Source: Gordius sp. MW1
Lineage: Eukaryota > Nematomorpha > Gordioida > Gordea > Gordiidae
Assembly (NCBI GenBank): GCA_964036665.1
Contig: OZ038528.1
Location: 5,648,501-5,712,500, forward strand
DNA: 64,000 bases
Direction: 5' to 3'
Below the pieces are notes generated by a model that worked only from the letters and a program-made list of their open reading frames with translations, had not been told where the DNA came from and searched no databases. How positions within the stretch are numbered: the first letter of the stretch is position 1; every line of letters starts with the position of its first letter. Shown in pieces: positions 10,620-22,329 of the stretch. The position numbers and the translations under genes are program-made.

Positions 10620-11080
10620 TTAGTTGTTGGCGTTTATTTTCACCCAACCTTTTCAGTGTTAGGTGTGGGAGGGCTTTGGCTTTGGCGTTTTTGTAAAAAA
10701 CACCCAAAGCGTTTTGGGTGAATTTTTTTGGGGCACCTTTGGCGTTTAGGTTTGGGTGTATTAAACACCTAAAGGGTTTGGGTGGATAATATTATTAACC
10801 TTTTGGTTTGGTTTTTGTCGTTTTGGGTTGAGCATGCAAATATATCAATTTGTTTATATTGTTCATTATTTTTGTGTATTTAGATTTAGGTAATGGACTT
10901 TTAATTTAAAAAAATAAAAATAAATGTATCAAGACGTCACGAAGTTAAAACTTTTTCCATTGTGACGTCATAATGAAAAGTATTATAATCTAATCTCTAG
11001 TAAATTATAGTTAATTATTATGCATTTATAGAAGTAGGTACCCCTTTATTTTTTAACCTCTTTCTCACCTGGGGGAGAAC
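10620..11080. repeat. Left subterminal inverted arm of the hAT
   Basis: This matches 19290-19715 in inverted orientation, including the 'ccaaaccaaaaggtt' and 'ttacctaaatctaaatacac' blocks. The pair would fold into a long stem. The right arm is separated from its TIR by a 361-bp MITE (19750-20110). Confidence 0.8.
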
Positions 11081-11084
11081 GGCG

Positions 11085-11745
11085 GGCAGGTGGGGTGTTT
11101 GCCCCCCCCCCTTATTTTTTCCCCTCTTTCTGATGCGGGGGAGAGGGGGGGGGGCAGGGGAGTGTTTTGCCCCCCCCCCTATTTTACCCTCTTTCTGATG
11201 CGGGGGAAAGGGGGGGGGGCCTAATTTTTTACCCTCTTTCTGATGCGGGGGAGAGGGGGGGGGCAGGGGAGTGTTTTGCCCCCCCCCAATGGTTTACCCT
11301 CTTTCTGGTGCGGGGGAGAGGGGGGCAGGGGGGTGTTTTGCTCCCCCCCTTATTTTTTACCCTTTTTCTGATGCGGGGGGAGGGGGGGGGAAGGGGAGTG
11401 TTTTGCCCCCCCCCTCTTAATTTTTTACCCTCTTTCTGATGCGGGGGAGAGGGGGGGGCATGGGGGTGTTTTGCCCCCTCCCTTATTTTTTTACCCTCTT
11501 TCTCACCGAGGGGGGGGGGAATGTTTTGCCCTGCCCCCCTTAATTTTTTACCCTTTTTCTGATGCGGGGGAGAGGGGGGGACAGGGGAGTGTTTTGTCTC
11601 CCCCCCCCCCCTAATTTTTTACCCTCTATCTGATGCGGGGGAGAGGGGGGGGGGCAGGGGAGACCCGGGGAAGGGGGGGGGGGTGATTCGCCCCTCTTCT
11701 TATTTTTTACCCTCTTTCTCTTCCGGGGGGGGGGGGCAGAAAGCC
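11085..11745. repeat. G/C-rich minisatellite, left array
   Basis: About eleven imperfect units of around 60 bp, each reading TTTTTTACCCTCTTTCTGATG, then a G-run block (gcgggggagaggggggg), then a C-run block after 'gtgttttgc'. Every unit carries long G and C homopolymers. Frames read through it (for example 11167-11439) are repeats, not genes. Confidence 0.92.
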
Positions 11746-14037
11746 TTTTTTAACCCTTTCAAAATATTTTTGTGCGTTTTGCGGTCAAAGTGGTGACAAA
11801 TGTTAATCAACATTTTCTATTGAAATTAATATTTTTTTTTTAAAATAGACTTATTATATCTTCTACTATTAGAAAAAATATTTTTGGGAAGATTTGCGGT
11901 CACAGTGGTGACAAATGTCATAATCAACATTTTCTATTGAATATTTTTGAAAATTGACTTATTATATGACAAAGATTTTCTAATATTAGAAAACATATTT
12001 TTGAAGATATGTGGTCAACAATTGTCTTAATATAGATATACCATATCAATTAAAATATTTTTTTAATTTAACTTCATTAAACACTTCAGAGGTCGGGTGG
12101 GGTTATGATGACCCCAAGCCGTTTAAAAATGCTGTACAAAATAAATTAATGAATAATACATTTTCATTTTTTCAGTAGCTTACCAAAATTTACCCTAGAA
12201 TATCTCTGCAAAAAATGCCTAGTTTTTATCCATTAGTTTTTAAGATAGAGAGTGTTTTAGATGCCCAGGGTCTTCCAGAACCCCACTTTCCATAAAATGA
12301 AATAAAAAAAAATTTCAACATTTTTTTTTAAATATGTTATTAAACCTAATATTGTAAACCCATTTGTTAAGAAATTTTATGTATACATATCTTTTTATTT
12401 AAAATATTTAAATTTTAAACTCTGATTTTAACATAATAAATTTTCCTCGTGGTATTTAAAGTGCTTATTTGTGTGATTTTTCCTGCATTTTTTGATTTTT
12501 TAATAAGTCTAATATTAAAAAACGCAGTTTTTTATAGTTCTTCGTCTGAAGATGGTATATGAACATAACAGTTATAACACATCAAGTTCTTGATGATTCT
12601 ATGATTACGTATACTAGAGTAGTCATGAATCTGTGAGTGAGTTAACAGGAGATTAAGATGAGAAGAGTTAATTGATATGCCTAACAAAATTAGTTACTTT
12701 TATAGAAAATAACTTAGAAGCTTTTATTATATGATATATTTCAAAGGGAAAGACAATACTAAGTGGCACAAAAATTGTCATAAAATATTAGAACAAAATA
12801 GAATTGTGTATTTCATTAACCTGGAGTAAAGCCATATGGATGGGCAACCAAAACTCCTCTTGATTGTTTTAAATTACTTATTACAGATAAAATAATTAAG
12901 AGTAAAGTTCAACTCTTCGTCTCTAGTTTGGCAATCCCTTTTTAAAATAAAATTAGAATCAAAATAATTTACTCTTCAAGTAATTGGAAGGCGATTGCTG
13001 TTGAAGATAAGAGTTCTTGTGAGATCTCAATATCTGGAGTTGTTACAGCTAACAACAAATTAAGTTCCCTATCATTGGACTCGGTTAGACAATCTATTGG
13101 CATCTTCTCCTTTTTTAGTCGCGGGTCAAGTGGAACCCCAACGTAAAAATATCCAAAAAAAATTCATATTGCCCAAGTTTTTCAAGCATGGACTCGGCTG
13201 CTCTTTGAATTTTAGTGTTTGTCTGGGTCAAACCATTTAGATATTTGCGTATTTTGTTTAGGTAAAATACGCACAATCCTATTGAAGGATGTGTTTGTGT
13301 GGAAATAGAATTTGCCATGACGTCGAATATGGAAGGAAAAGACTCAACTTCTTTTAGAAATTTGATATACTCCTCTGTACATAATGGGCTATCCGATATA
13401 CCCCCATCTTTAATTCCAAGTGAATTAATTATATTAATATTCTAAAAATTTAGATAAAATTAATTATTAATTTACCTTGTTAAACACACTTAGCATCTTA
13501 AATGTGCTATTCCATCTAGTAACAATATCCAACGGAATTTTAACATCTGCCAAATCCGTAAACTTTTGCATTAATTTTGGGGAAGTATGCAGTTTCCTCA
13601 CCCATTTGGAAACCTTATTAATATCCCCTCAAATTCCTTAACTCCGGATTTTACGAATAAATTTATTAGATGCCTGAAACATCGAATATGATATATTTCT
13701 TCGATTTTGGTTTTATTAATAATGTTCATTGATGATATCATATTGGTGGCATTATCAGTAGTAATAGCCACAACTTTAGTGGGTATATTAAATTTGTTTA
13801 GTATACTTAATATTTTTTTTCCCTATATTATTCCCCGTATAACACTACCTACGACGGTCCCAAGTCCGTGGGCAAAATGTGGAGGGTTGGCGTCAGGTCG
13901 GAAACCGGCTATAAAAACCAACTCCAAAATTATGATAGTTTCAAGCAAGATTTTACAAGAAAAGGCTAGGGCGTCCTCCACAAACGACGCGCACTGCATA
14001 CCCCGCCCGTGCAATATGAAAAATACACTACCTTCGT

Positions 14038-15246
14038 TTGGGCCGAAGGCGGTTAAGGAAATTAGTTGTTGAAAGAATGCGAATAACGTGTTGGAATGTG
14101 GGAACGTTGACGGGCAAGAGCATCGAGGTTGCACAAATGCTAAAAAGAAGAAAGGTACACATCGCCTGCCTACAAGAGACGAGGTGGAACGGAACGAAAG
14201 CTCGGGAATTAGGAGAAGGATACTAGCTTTTCTACAGTAGGTCACCAAATCGTAGAAACGGGGTCGGTATCGTTCTTAGCGAATCGTTCAAGGACAAGGT
14301 GGGGGAAGTCAAGCGTTGTTCCGACAGGCTAATGTGGGTGAAGATTGCAGATCAAGGGGGCCTTCTAACCGTTATGATCGCGTATGCTCCCCAAATTGGG
14401 TGTATGGAATCAGAGAAAGACATATTCTTCGATTCATTGGAAAAGGAAATACAAGGAATCCGACCCGAAGAAAGGCTAATTATTGGGGCCGATTTCAACG
14501 CTCACGTAGGGAAAGATCGTCTCGGGTATGAACGTAATCATGGAGGCTATGGGCATGGTCTGAAGAACAAAGAAGGGGAAAAACTTCTCCAATTATCCCA
14601 AGCATATGACATGGCGATCGTTAACACCTATTTTCAAAAACGAGAAGATCATATTGTGACCTATAGAAGTGGGAAGCATTTTAGTCAAATTGACTATTTG
14701 CTTATACGGCGAAAGGACTTATGGAGTATCAAGGATTGCAAAGTAATACCGGGAGAAGAAATCGCCAGGCAACATCGTCCCCTTGTTATGGATCTTGATA
14801 GAAGAGTATTCACCGAAAGAAGAAAGGTCTATGAACCTCGAATTCGATATGAAAGGCTGAACGATACGTCGACAAGCGAAAAATATCATCAAAAAGCCTC
14901 CTCACTCTTGGGTGCAAGGAAGTTGCAAAGAGACGTAGACGACGATTGGGAGACGCTATCTAAGTACCTTAAGGAAACAGCGATTCATGTTCTAGGGCAG
15001 ACCAAAGGAGGCAAAGCTATGAATAGGGAACTATGGTGGTGGGATAAATCGGTCATCGAAAGAAAGAAAAATCTATATAGACGGTGGCATAAATTAAAAA
15101 AGTCGGAGGATTATCAAGAGTATAGGGACGCAAAGAGGGCCGCAAAAAAGGCCGTTGCAATAGCGAAGATACCGCCTACACCGAGATGGCAAACAAACTG
15201 GATCATAAAGGGGGCGTTAGGCTTATGTACAAATTGGCCAAGATAA
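14038..15246 (+). pseudogene. LINE ORF, endonuclease half (one stop)
   Basis: The endonuclease nicks target DNA to prime reverse transcription. Motifs: ITCWNVGTL (start), CLQETRW (catalytic Glu), MIAYAPQ, IGADFNAHVG and a late SQIDYLLIRR. An in-frame TAG at 14224-14226 separates 14038-14223 from 14299 onward, which is in the same frame. A one-base deletion near 15165-15180 moves the rest into another frame (continues at 15186). Such proteins are often annotated 'craniofacial development protein 2-like'. Confidence 0.88.
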
Positions 15247-16715
15247 GGGAGAAGAGAAGTCGCGATGTCGGAGTTCGTAAAATAGTCAAAAACGAGAAGG
15301 GTCAAACCTTATTCAAGCCAAAAGAAGTGATGGAAAGGTGGAAAGGATATTTTAAGAAACTTATGAATATTGCAAATGACAAGGATTCCCTTCCCAAAAT
15401 TGAGCCGAATATAAGTTTGGTCGAACTCTTTCAGGAGGATGAAGTTAGGACACAAATGAACAAGATGCAAAAAGGAAAAGCAAATGGCCCAGATGGAATC
15501 CCTATAGAAGCATTGCTCGGATGTCGTGAAGAAGGAGTCACCACCATGACGAACCTTCTTAACAAGATATTGGTAGAAGAGCGAATTCCTAATCAATGGA
15601 GAGCAAGCACGATTATACCCTTATTTAAAGGCAAAGGAGACCCTCAAGACTGTGGCAATTACAGAGATATCAAGCTAACTTGCCACTCCTTGAAGCTTAT
15701 GGAAAGGATCTTAGTAACAAGGCTGAAAAACGAGGTGGAAATATCGGGGAATCAATTCGGATTTGTGGCCGGCAAATCCACAATCGACCCAATCTTCGCA
15801 CTAAGACAAATAATGGATAAGTATGGTGAAAAGAGGAAAGACCTACATATGGTCTTTATCGACTTGGAGAAAGCTTATCACACGGTCCCCCGCGATTTAA
15901 TATGGTGGTGCCTGAGAAAACAAAATATTCCTGACCCATATATACGGCTTATGAAAAATATTTATGAAGCCTCAAACTCTTGCGTTAGGACGACAGTTGG
16001 AGACTCTAAATCTTTTCGGGTTAAAATTGGATTACATCAAGGATCTGCTTTAAGTCCCTTTTTATTTAATATAATTATAGACACGATAACGATGGACATT
16101 CAAAAGCCATCGCCATGGTGTATGCTATATGCCGATGATATAGTACTATGCGAGGAAACAAGGGACAAAGTATTCGAAGAAGCCGAAAAGTGGTCGAAGC
16201 GCTTAGCTGGATATGGTTTAAAGGTCAACGATCGAAAAACGGTATACATGGAAATGAACGGTACAAGCACCCCATCGCTGGATGACCATCTAAAGTACCC
16301 CAAAGTAGACAGGTTTACATACCTCGGCTCGATGCTACATCAAGAGGGAGGTTGCACAACAGAAGTCAATGCCCGGATCCAAAAAGGATGGCTTAAATGG
16401 CGAAGTATATCCGGTGTAATGTGCGACAAGAAAATGCCAATATGGTTGAAGAGCAAAGCTTACAAATCCATCGTAAGACCGGTGTTACTATATGGAAGTG
16501 AAACATGGGCACTAAACACCACGGAAGGCAAGCTATTACAAGCCACAGAGATGAGAATGATACGGTGGAGCTTGGGGTATACTAAGCTCGACCATATGAC
16601 GAATGACTTTCTCATGACAAAAATGGGTATTCAACCTATGGCGGACATGATTAACGAAAATCGGCTAAGGTGGTATGGGCATATACTAAGAAGGGACACG
16701 GATGACGTAAATTGA
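15186..16715 (+). pseudogene. LINE ORF, reverse transcriptase half
   Basis: RT motifs in order: GKANGPDGIPIEAL, NYRDIKLTCHSLKL, FIDLEKAYHTVPR, GLHQGSALSPFLFN, MLYADDIVL (catalytic YADD) and GYGLKVNDRKT, then the thumb and a C-terminal WYGHILRR region. The frame ends at TGA (16713-16715), where relatives continue with a Trp. A second TGA follows about 75 nt later in the same frame before the GRGRPR-type tail is complete, so at least three nonsense changes plus one frameshift are present over the full LINE. Confidence 0.9.
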
Positions 16716-18269
16716 AAAGTACTGGGCATGGAGGTACCGGGGAAGAGAGGAAGAGGACGACCCCGTGTCACGTGAAAAGGGCAAGTCGATAAAGTTATGA
16801 AAACTAAAATGATTAGTCAAGCACTCACCCGGTCAAGATGGAAGAAGCTTATCAAAACAAACCCCACGAATCTGGGACCCAATAACTGATAAAGAAGAAG
16901 AAGATTATTCCCCGTATGTGGGTAGGGGATATTGAAATCTCCAGGGTATAACTTTTCAATTGTTCATTTATAACATGGGCAGTTATGCCATATGGTATAG
17001 ATTGAATGCTTGACCATAAGTCCAGCGTTAAAGCAATATGGTCATTTTCATTTAAAATATTTTGTATCATAGGGAGTTTTATGTCATACAAATTTTTGAT
17101 ATGCTTCATTAATGAGGGTTTAGAAATCATTTGGATGGAATTGTTAATTCGCTTAAAAAGAGCTTTGAACTTTTTATTTTCTATGAGGCGAAATGATATG
17201 CCTTTTTCTATAATCAAGTCTGTAATCAACTTATTTATTTCTTTATTGTCATCCGGTGACATATTTCCTTTTAACATTTGCTTTTTTGATTTGTCATTCA
17301 CATTTGGGTGGCATGTTGAATAATGATATTTTAGATTACCTAATTTAAAAAATTATAGTGAGATCAAATTATTCAAAATTAAATTAAAAATGTACTTGTT
17401 GATGTTTTTCCGCTATAGAACTTATCACATATATTACATCTACGGCGACTCTTGGTTAGGGTCCACAAAAATTTCGAAGAAGATTCAGATGGAGTTAAAA
17501 TAATTGAAGGTGAATTATTGATTGTGGGTATGGGAGTTGAATTTCTAAGTTCATCTATTATCCTCTTTATAAATAAATTACAAATTTCGTGAAAAATTGT
17601 CTACCTCATAATTTTGGTCATAAGAAAAAGCATCGCTTTCATTTTCATCCATATCCATAGTAGAGCTACAGTTAGAGTTAGAGTCGAAATCGTGACAATT
17701 AGACATGTTATACGTTAAAAAAGAAATGAAAGTAAAATGATATAATAAAGAGCCTAGCCAGCCCACGCCCCACCATGCCTTGTTATGCCATGATTTCTTT
17801 TATATATTTAGTTTAGTACTTAACTTAAATCTGATAGGTTTAAATCTGGTATTGCGCATGCATTACGAGAGAAGGGAGAGAGAGGGTGGATTAGTACATG
17901 TACATGCTACATGGGGGTGGTGATATGTCTGAGTCGCGCGAGATGTTGTTCTCTGATATTGAAAATCTAGTTTAAATATAAAATAAAAGGGACATTATAT
18001 AATTAATAAGTCTTTATCTTTTACACGAGGCGAGGAATTCAAAATATATTTGAAATTAAATTTTGTGATTAAAATTGCTATTGATTAATTTAATAAAAAT
18101 GCCGGAAATATTTAGAGGGGGATCTGTTAGCTGTCATTAATCTAGAATAAAGAATTTTAAAATGTTAATTTTTAATTGAACGATAGAATTCAAAATCTGC
18201 TCTCGAATGGCCAGATAAATCTCACTTTATAATCATTTTCTATTTATTGTCATTTAAAATGATAAAAAA

Positions 18270-19290
18270 GAGGCGGGGGTCAAATTACCTACCCCCCCCT
18301 CCGGTGAGAATGAGGGTCAATAATAGGGGGGGGGGGTAAAACACCGTCCTGCCCCCCCCCCCTCTCCCCCGTATCAGAAAGTGGGTAAAAAATTAAGGGG
18401 GGGGGGCTAAACACCCCTCCCCCTCCCCGGCTGAGAAAGAGGGTAAAAAATTAGAGGGGGGGGGCCAAACACCCCCCTGCCCCCCCCCCCCTCTCCCCCG
18501 CATCAGGAGGGTAAAAATAAGGGGGGGGGGGCAATACACCCCCCTGCCCCCCTCTCCCTCGCAGAAAGAGGGTAAAAAATGGGGGGGGGGGGCAAAACAC
18601 CCCCATGCCCCGCATCAGAAAGAGGGTAAAAAATTAAGGTGGGGGGGGGGGCAAATACCTCCTCTGCCCCCCTCTCCCCCGTATCAGAAAGAGGGTAAAA
18701 AATTAGGGAGGGGGGGGGGCAAAACACCCCCCCCCCCCTCCCAGGGTGAGAAAGAGGGTAAAAAATAAGGGGGCGGGCAAAACACCCCTGCCCCCTTTCT
18801 TCTTCGCATCAGAAAGAGGGTAAAAAATTAGGGGTGGGGGGCAAAACACCCCCCCCCCCTCACGGGTGAGAAAGAGGGTAAAAAATAAGGAGGGGGGCAA
18901 AATACCCCCTGCCCCCCCCTCTCCCCCGCATCAGAAAGAGGGTAAAAAATAAGGGGGGGGGGGCAAAACACCCCCTTGCCCCCTCCTCTCCCCCGCATCA
19001 GAAAGAGGGTAAAAAATTGGGGGGGGGGGGGGGAGAAAGAGGGTAAAAAATTAGGGGGGGCAAAACACCCCCCTCCGCCCGGGTGAGAAAGAGGGTAAAA
19101 AATTAGGGGGGGGCAAAACACCCCCCTCCCCCCGGGTGAGAAAGAGGGTAAAAAATAAGGGGGGGGGGCAAAACACCCCCTGCCCCCCTCTTTCCCGCAT
19201 CAGAAAGAGGGTAAAAAAATTAAGGGGGGGGGGGCAAACACCCCCTGCCCGCCGTTCCTTCTCAGGTGAGAAAGAGGGTTAAAAAAGGGG
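18270..19290. repeat. G/C-rich minisatellite, right array (inverted)
   Basis: About seventeen units of around 60 bp are the inverse of the left array (GAAAGAGGGTAAAAAATT, G-run, gcaaaacacc, C-run, then 'gcatcag'). Together with 11085-11745 it forms the distal part of the hAT's inverted arms. Frames at 18503-19121 on the minus strand are repeat translations (FYPLSDAGERG...), not proteins. Confidence 0.92.
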
Positions 19291-19749
19291 GGGGGGGTAA
19301 ATCTTCACAAATTTTTATATCAACTATAATTTACTAGAGATTAGATTATAATACTTTTCATTATGACATCACAATGGGAAAAGTTTTAACTCAGTGACAT
19401 CATGATACATATATTTTTATTTTCTTAAATTAAAAGTTCATTACCTAAATCTAAATACACAAATATGATGAACAATATAAACAAATTGATATATTTGCAT
19501 GCCCAACCCAAAACGACCAAAACCAAACCAAAAGGTTAATAATATTATCCACCCAATCCCTTTAGGTGTTTAATACACCCAAACCTAAACGTCAAAGGTG
19601 CCCTAAAAATTTACCCAAAACGCTTTGGGTGTTTTTTACGAAAACGAAGCCCTCCCACGAAAATTCACCTAACACTGAAAAGGTTGGGTGAAAAAAAACG
19701 CCAACGCTTGCAGGCAACCAATAGAAACCCTTGGTTTTTTAGAATTGGG

Positions 19750-20110
19750 TTCAAAATGCCACAGTCCAAAATGCCACACTGAATTTCACGAAAAATTAAA
19801 TCTCAAATGGGGAGGAAATTTGATGTGCATCTAATCCTAACCCTAACCTAAAACGCTGACCTAAAACACTACCCTGAACCTTAACCCTGTCCCTTAAAGT
19901 TTTATAGTGCAGCAATAATTGTTAAACGCATACGCATGCGCATTATTAAAATGCGCAGCTATCTGATTGGTCTGTTAAATGCATACGCATGCGCATTATA
20001 AAAATTGAAATTATGCGCTTGCGCAATGAGTAATTTGATTGACGAATCTCACGATTGTGAGATTTGTAAAACGTGAGATTCAGTGGTATTTTGGACTGTG
20101 GTATTTTGAA
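19750..20110. mobile_element. 361-bp MITE nested in the right end of the hAT
   Basis: Inverted repeats of about 38 bp (TTCAAAATGCCACAGTCC at the left; GGACTGTGGTATTTTGAA at the right). The interior contains a CCCTAA-like core shared with 8957-9055 and two copies of 'gcatacgcatgcgcatta' (near 19925 and 19980). TSD not clear. It explains why the right arm of the hAT is offset from its terminus. Confidence 0.75.
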
Positions 20111-20143
20111 ATGATACCGGTTTTTTACAACACTACTATGAAG

Positions 20144-22300
20144 GCTAAAAGATAGAAAATGTTTAGATTGATATCTAGTTATAATTTTTTTAGTTAAAAT
20201 GAAGTGTGTAATATAAAAATTTAAAATTCATATTGACATAACCTAAGTAGCTAAAATAAAGCCTTTGAATTATTGATTAATCTATATAAATTTGCAATAG
20301 GAAAACTAATTTTGTCAAACTAAGAAAAAATAGAGTGGTACGATATAAAATTTAAATCAGTATTAAGCTTTCAAATTGGATATTATAGTTAATACGATTT
20401 TGTTTACTTGTATAGCGAAAATTACCATTTCCTATATAATCGCTAAAGTTAAGCCTTTTTTACATTTAAATAATGCATTTGTACTGACATGGTTTCAATT
20501 TATAGCCTTTATATTAGTTTTGATAAATTATAAAATTAATTCTAAATATATTTAATAAATTTAATATCTAAACATTAAGTATATTTTAGCTATATAACAT
20601 GAAATTGTTTTTAATTGCTAATCAATCTAGAACAAAATAACATAATTAATTTTTATACCCATTATTCCAGTAGCGTGACCAATGTTTTCTCCAAATTTTA
20701 AGGCCAATTACATTTTAATTAAAATATTATCTTTTAACTTAATTTAAAACTCTCCAAAACTTACTTTTTCATGAATTTGAAAATAAAATTTAAAATTCAA
20801 ATAACTAATAACGTTTATGATATAATTTAATCATATATACCTGTCGAAGCATGAAAATGTTATACTTTATTATCAATAACGACAAAGTGGTTAAAAATTT
20901 TAAGATTGAAAATTATTTTACCTTCATCATCGTGATATAAAGATCGGAAAACCATTTTAATAAACCTCAAATTTTTTCCGGTATTAGTTCTATAAATTTT
21001 TAAATAGTATTCATTATCAATGTAACTTAATAACAATTAGATGTTATAAACACAGAGCTATGGTGCAGAAGGTGGAAAAGTTATAAAATATTTTTTGAAA
21101 ATTCTGTTTTATTAACCTAATGCTTTAACCTATCCCTCTCCGCATGATGAATGTAGATCTTGAGCGCTCAGTACATGGGGAAACAACAAATATGCGATAT
21201 AGTTTAAACTAATGTAAAACTGAAAGGGGGACGAGGAATTCTATCAGGGGGGTTGTATCGTCAAAGTTTTGGTATATTAAGCGGGGGGGGGGGTTTACGA
21301 TATTTCGTTCAGAGCATTATAAGAAAATGAAATATAGCAGCTAATTGATTTACATGCTGAAATTTAAATGATTTAACGCCTATAATAAGCCTTATAATTT
21401 TTTAGAAGATTTTTACCCTCATATTCATTGTTTTTCAAGGATAGATTATCGGAATTTTTCGAGGGTGTGAAAAATATATTTCCTTGAAAAAGCCTTATAA
21501 TCCCGCACTTTTAACAGCTTGTGTTATTTCGAATCATTAGATAAAATACTAACTTTAGAAAAGTAAAAGATTTTTAAAATATTGTAAGCCTTTTGGTGAA
21601 ATAAAGGAATCTCCCCATTTGCTTCCAATCTGATTTTGATTCGAGCATCTTTTTTCCTCACCAATTATTACCCAACTACAAAGATATAGTGTCAAAAAAA
21701 TGCTGCTAAACTAATTGGAGTTATAATTTATGACTGATGGACTGTTACCTAACTGAATAAATTGTGTAAAATTAACTTAAAAAAAATATTATTAATAAAT
21801 GTAGCTATGAAAGGTTATTTTGTTGCAATCTTTAAAGGGGTCAAGCAATCTATTAATCTGTAGAAATAATTTTTATTGCTATGCTGTTGGGCTCACTTTC
21901 TGTGAAAAATGTCCTGTCCTATCTAGTGAGGGGAAAATGTCAGGTGTGAGTCAAAACCTTAAACAAGCAAAACTAAGACGTCGGGCCTTGTTCGGGTCGA
22001 CGAAATCTATTTATCAAGATTCATCAATTTTTAATTATTAAAAAAAGAATGAATATATATCAAAAGTTATCGATACAGTACGCGTATCCAAAATTCACTG
22101 ATGCGTGTTGATAGAAATAACAAAAACGTACAAGCGCGGGGGGGGGGGAAGTAACAAACACGTAAGGACATTAAATGTAAAGGAAAAGAGGTATACCACA
22201 CATTAAATAGCAGGGTCAGGGAGGGGGATTGTGTAGACATAAATAAATTTACTTTCTAACGAACAAAAGAAAAAAAGAGTCAAAACATATGGTTAATATA
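20144..22300. other. Intergenic, no gene recognised
   Basis: AT-rich sequence with short G-runs near 21285 and 22140. The frame at 21820-22041 has no recognisable domain and I do not support it as a gene. Confidence 0.55.
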
Positions 22301-22329
22301 ATATGTAGCCAATGTTATAGTTATACAAA

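Larger units (their letters stand above)
13841..16903 (+). mobile_element. RTE-type LINE, apparently full length, inserted in the hAT transposase
   Basis: A 14-bp TSD, ATTATTCCCCGTAT, flanks it (13827-13840 and 16904-16917). The 3' end is the short microsatellite tail (gaagaagaag) typical of RTE-clade LINEs rather than poly-A. It encodes an apurinic-type endonuclease followed by reverse transcriptase with a very short 3' UTR. It inserted with its sense strand opposite to the transposase. Confidence 0.92.
12968..17709 (-). pseudogene. hAT transposase with BED finger, split by a LINE
   Basis: Likely start MSNCHDFDSNSN at 17709, an acidic N-terminus. A BED-type zinc finger is split by an intron (RRCNICDKFYSGKT near 17430; LKYHYSTCHP near 17315, donor GTACAT, acceptor TTAG). 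The core follows (SKPSLMKHIKNLYDIK, LTLDLWSS, YGITAHVI) to 16918. After the LINE (13841-16917) the frame resumes with ITTDNATNM, a CxxH/LINL region and LDIVTRWNSTFKML (13500-13840). Another small intron, about 13442-13475, leads to a C-terminal part (PSIGLCVFYLN, then PLDPR in a shifted frame). Defects: the LINE, one in-frame TAG near 13826 and a frameshift in a T-run near 13160. A classical hAT dimerisation domain was not found before the stop near 12968. Confidence 0.85.
10572..20135 (-). mobile_element. 9.6-kb hAT transposon with giant inverted arms, beside the DEGS1 start
   Basis: The termini are TAGTGTTGTAAAAACGG and CCGGTTTTTTACAACACTA, with an 8-bp TSD differing at one base (TTATGAAG 10564-10571; CTATGAAG 20136-20143). 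Inside the TIRs are long inverted arms: the unit near 10740-10990 ('ggtttgggtg', 'gagcatgcaaatatatc') recurs inverted near 19370-19620. These lead into opposed G-rich minisatellites (11085-11745, 18270-19290). The middle holds a hAT transposase on the minus strand, interrupted by an RTE LINE. The left end lies about 105 bp upstream of the DEGS1 ATG. With the LINE and other nested pieces removed, the element is still unusually large. Confidence 0.88.

Noticed and set aside
11167..11439. Open frame through the G/C array (and similar frames at 18503-19121, minus)
   Set aside because: Translation of a minisatellite with variable homopolymers. No start context, domain or codon signal.
11085..11745. 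Regular repeat-spacer pattern that could suggest a CRISPR array
   Set aside because: Eukaryotic context, homopolymeric 'spacers', inverted partner array and location inside a transposon.
13823..14248. 141-codon minus-strand frame overlapping the LINE 5' end
   Set aside because: Antisense to the LINE endonuclease start and hAT sequence. No domain found.
21820..22041. 73-codon frame with several cysteines
   Set aside because: No recognisable domain, no splice context and ordinary AT-rich surroundings.
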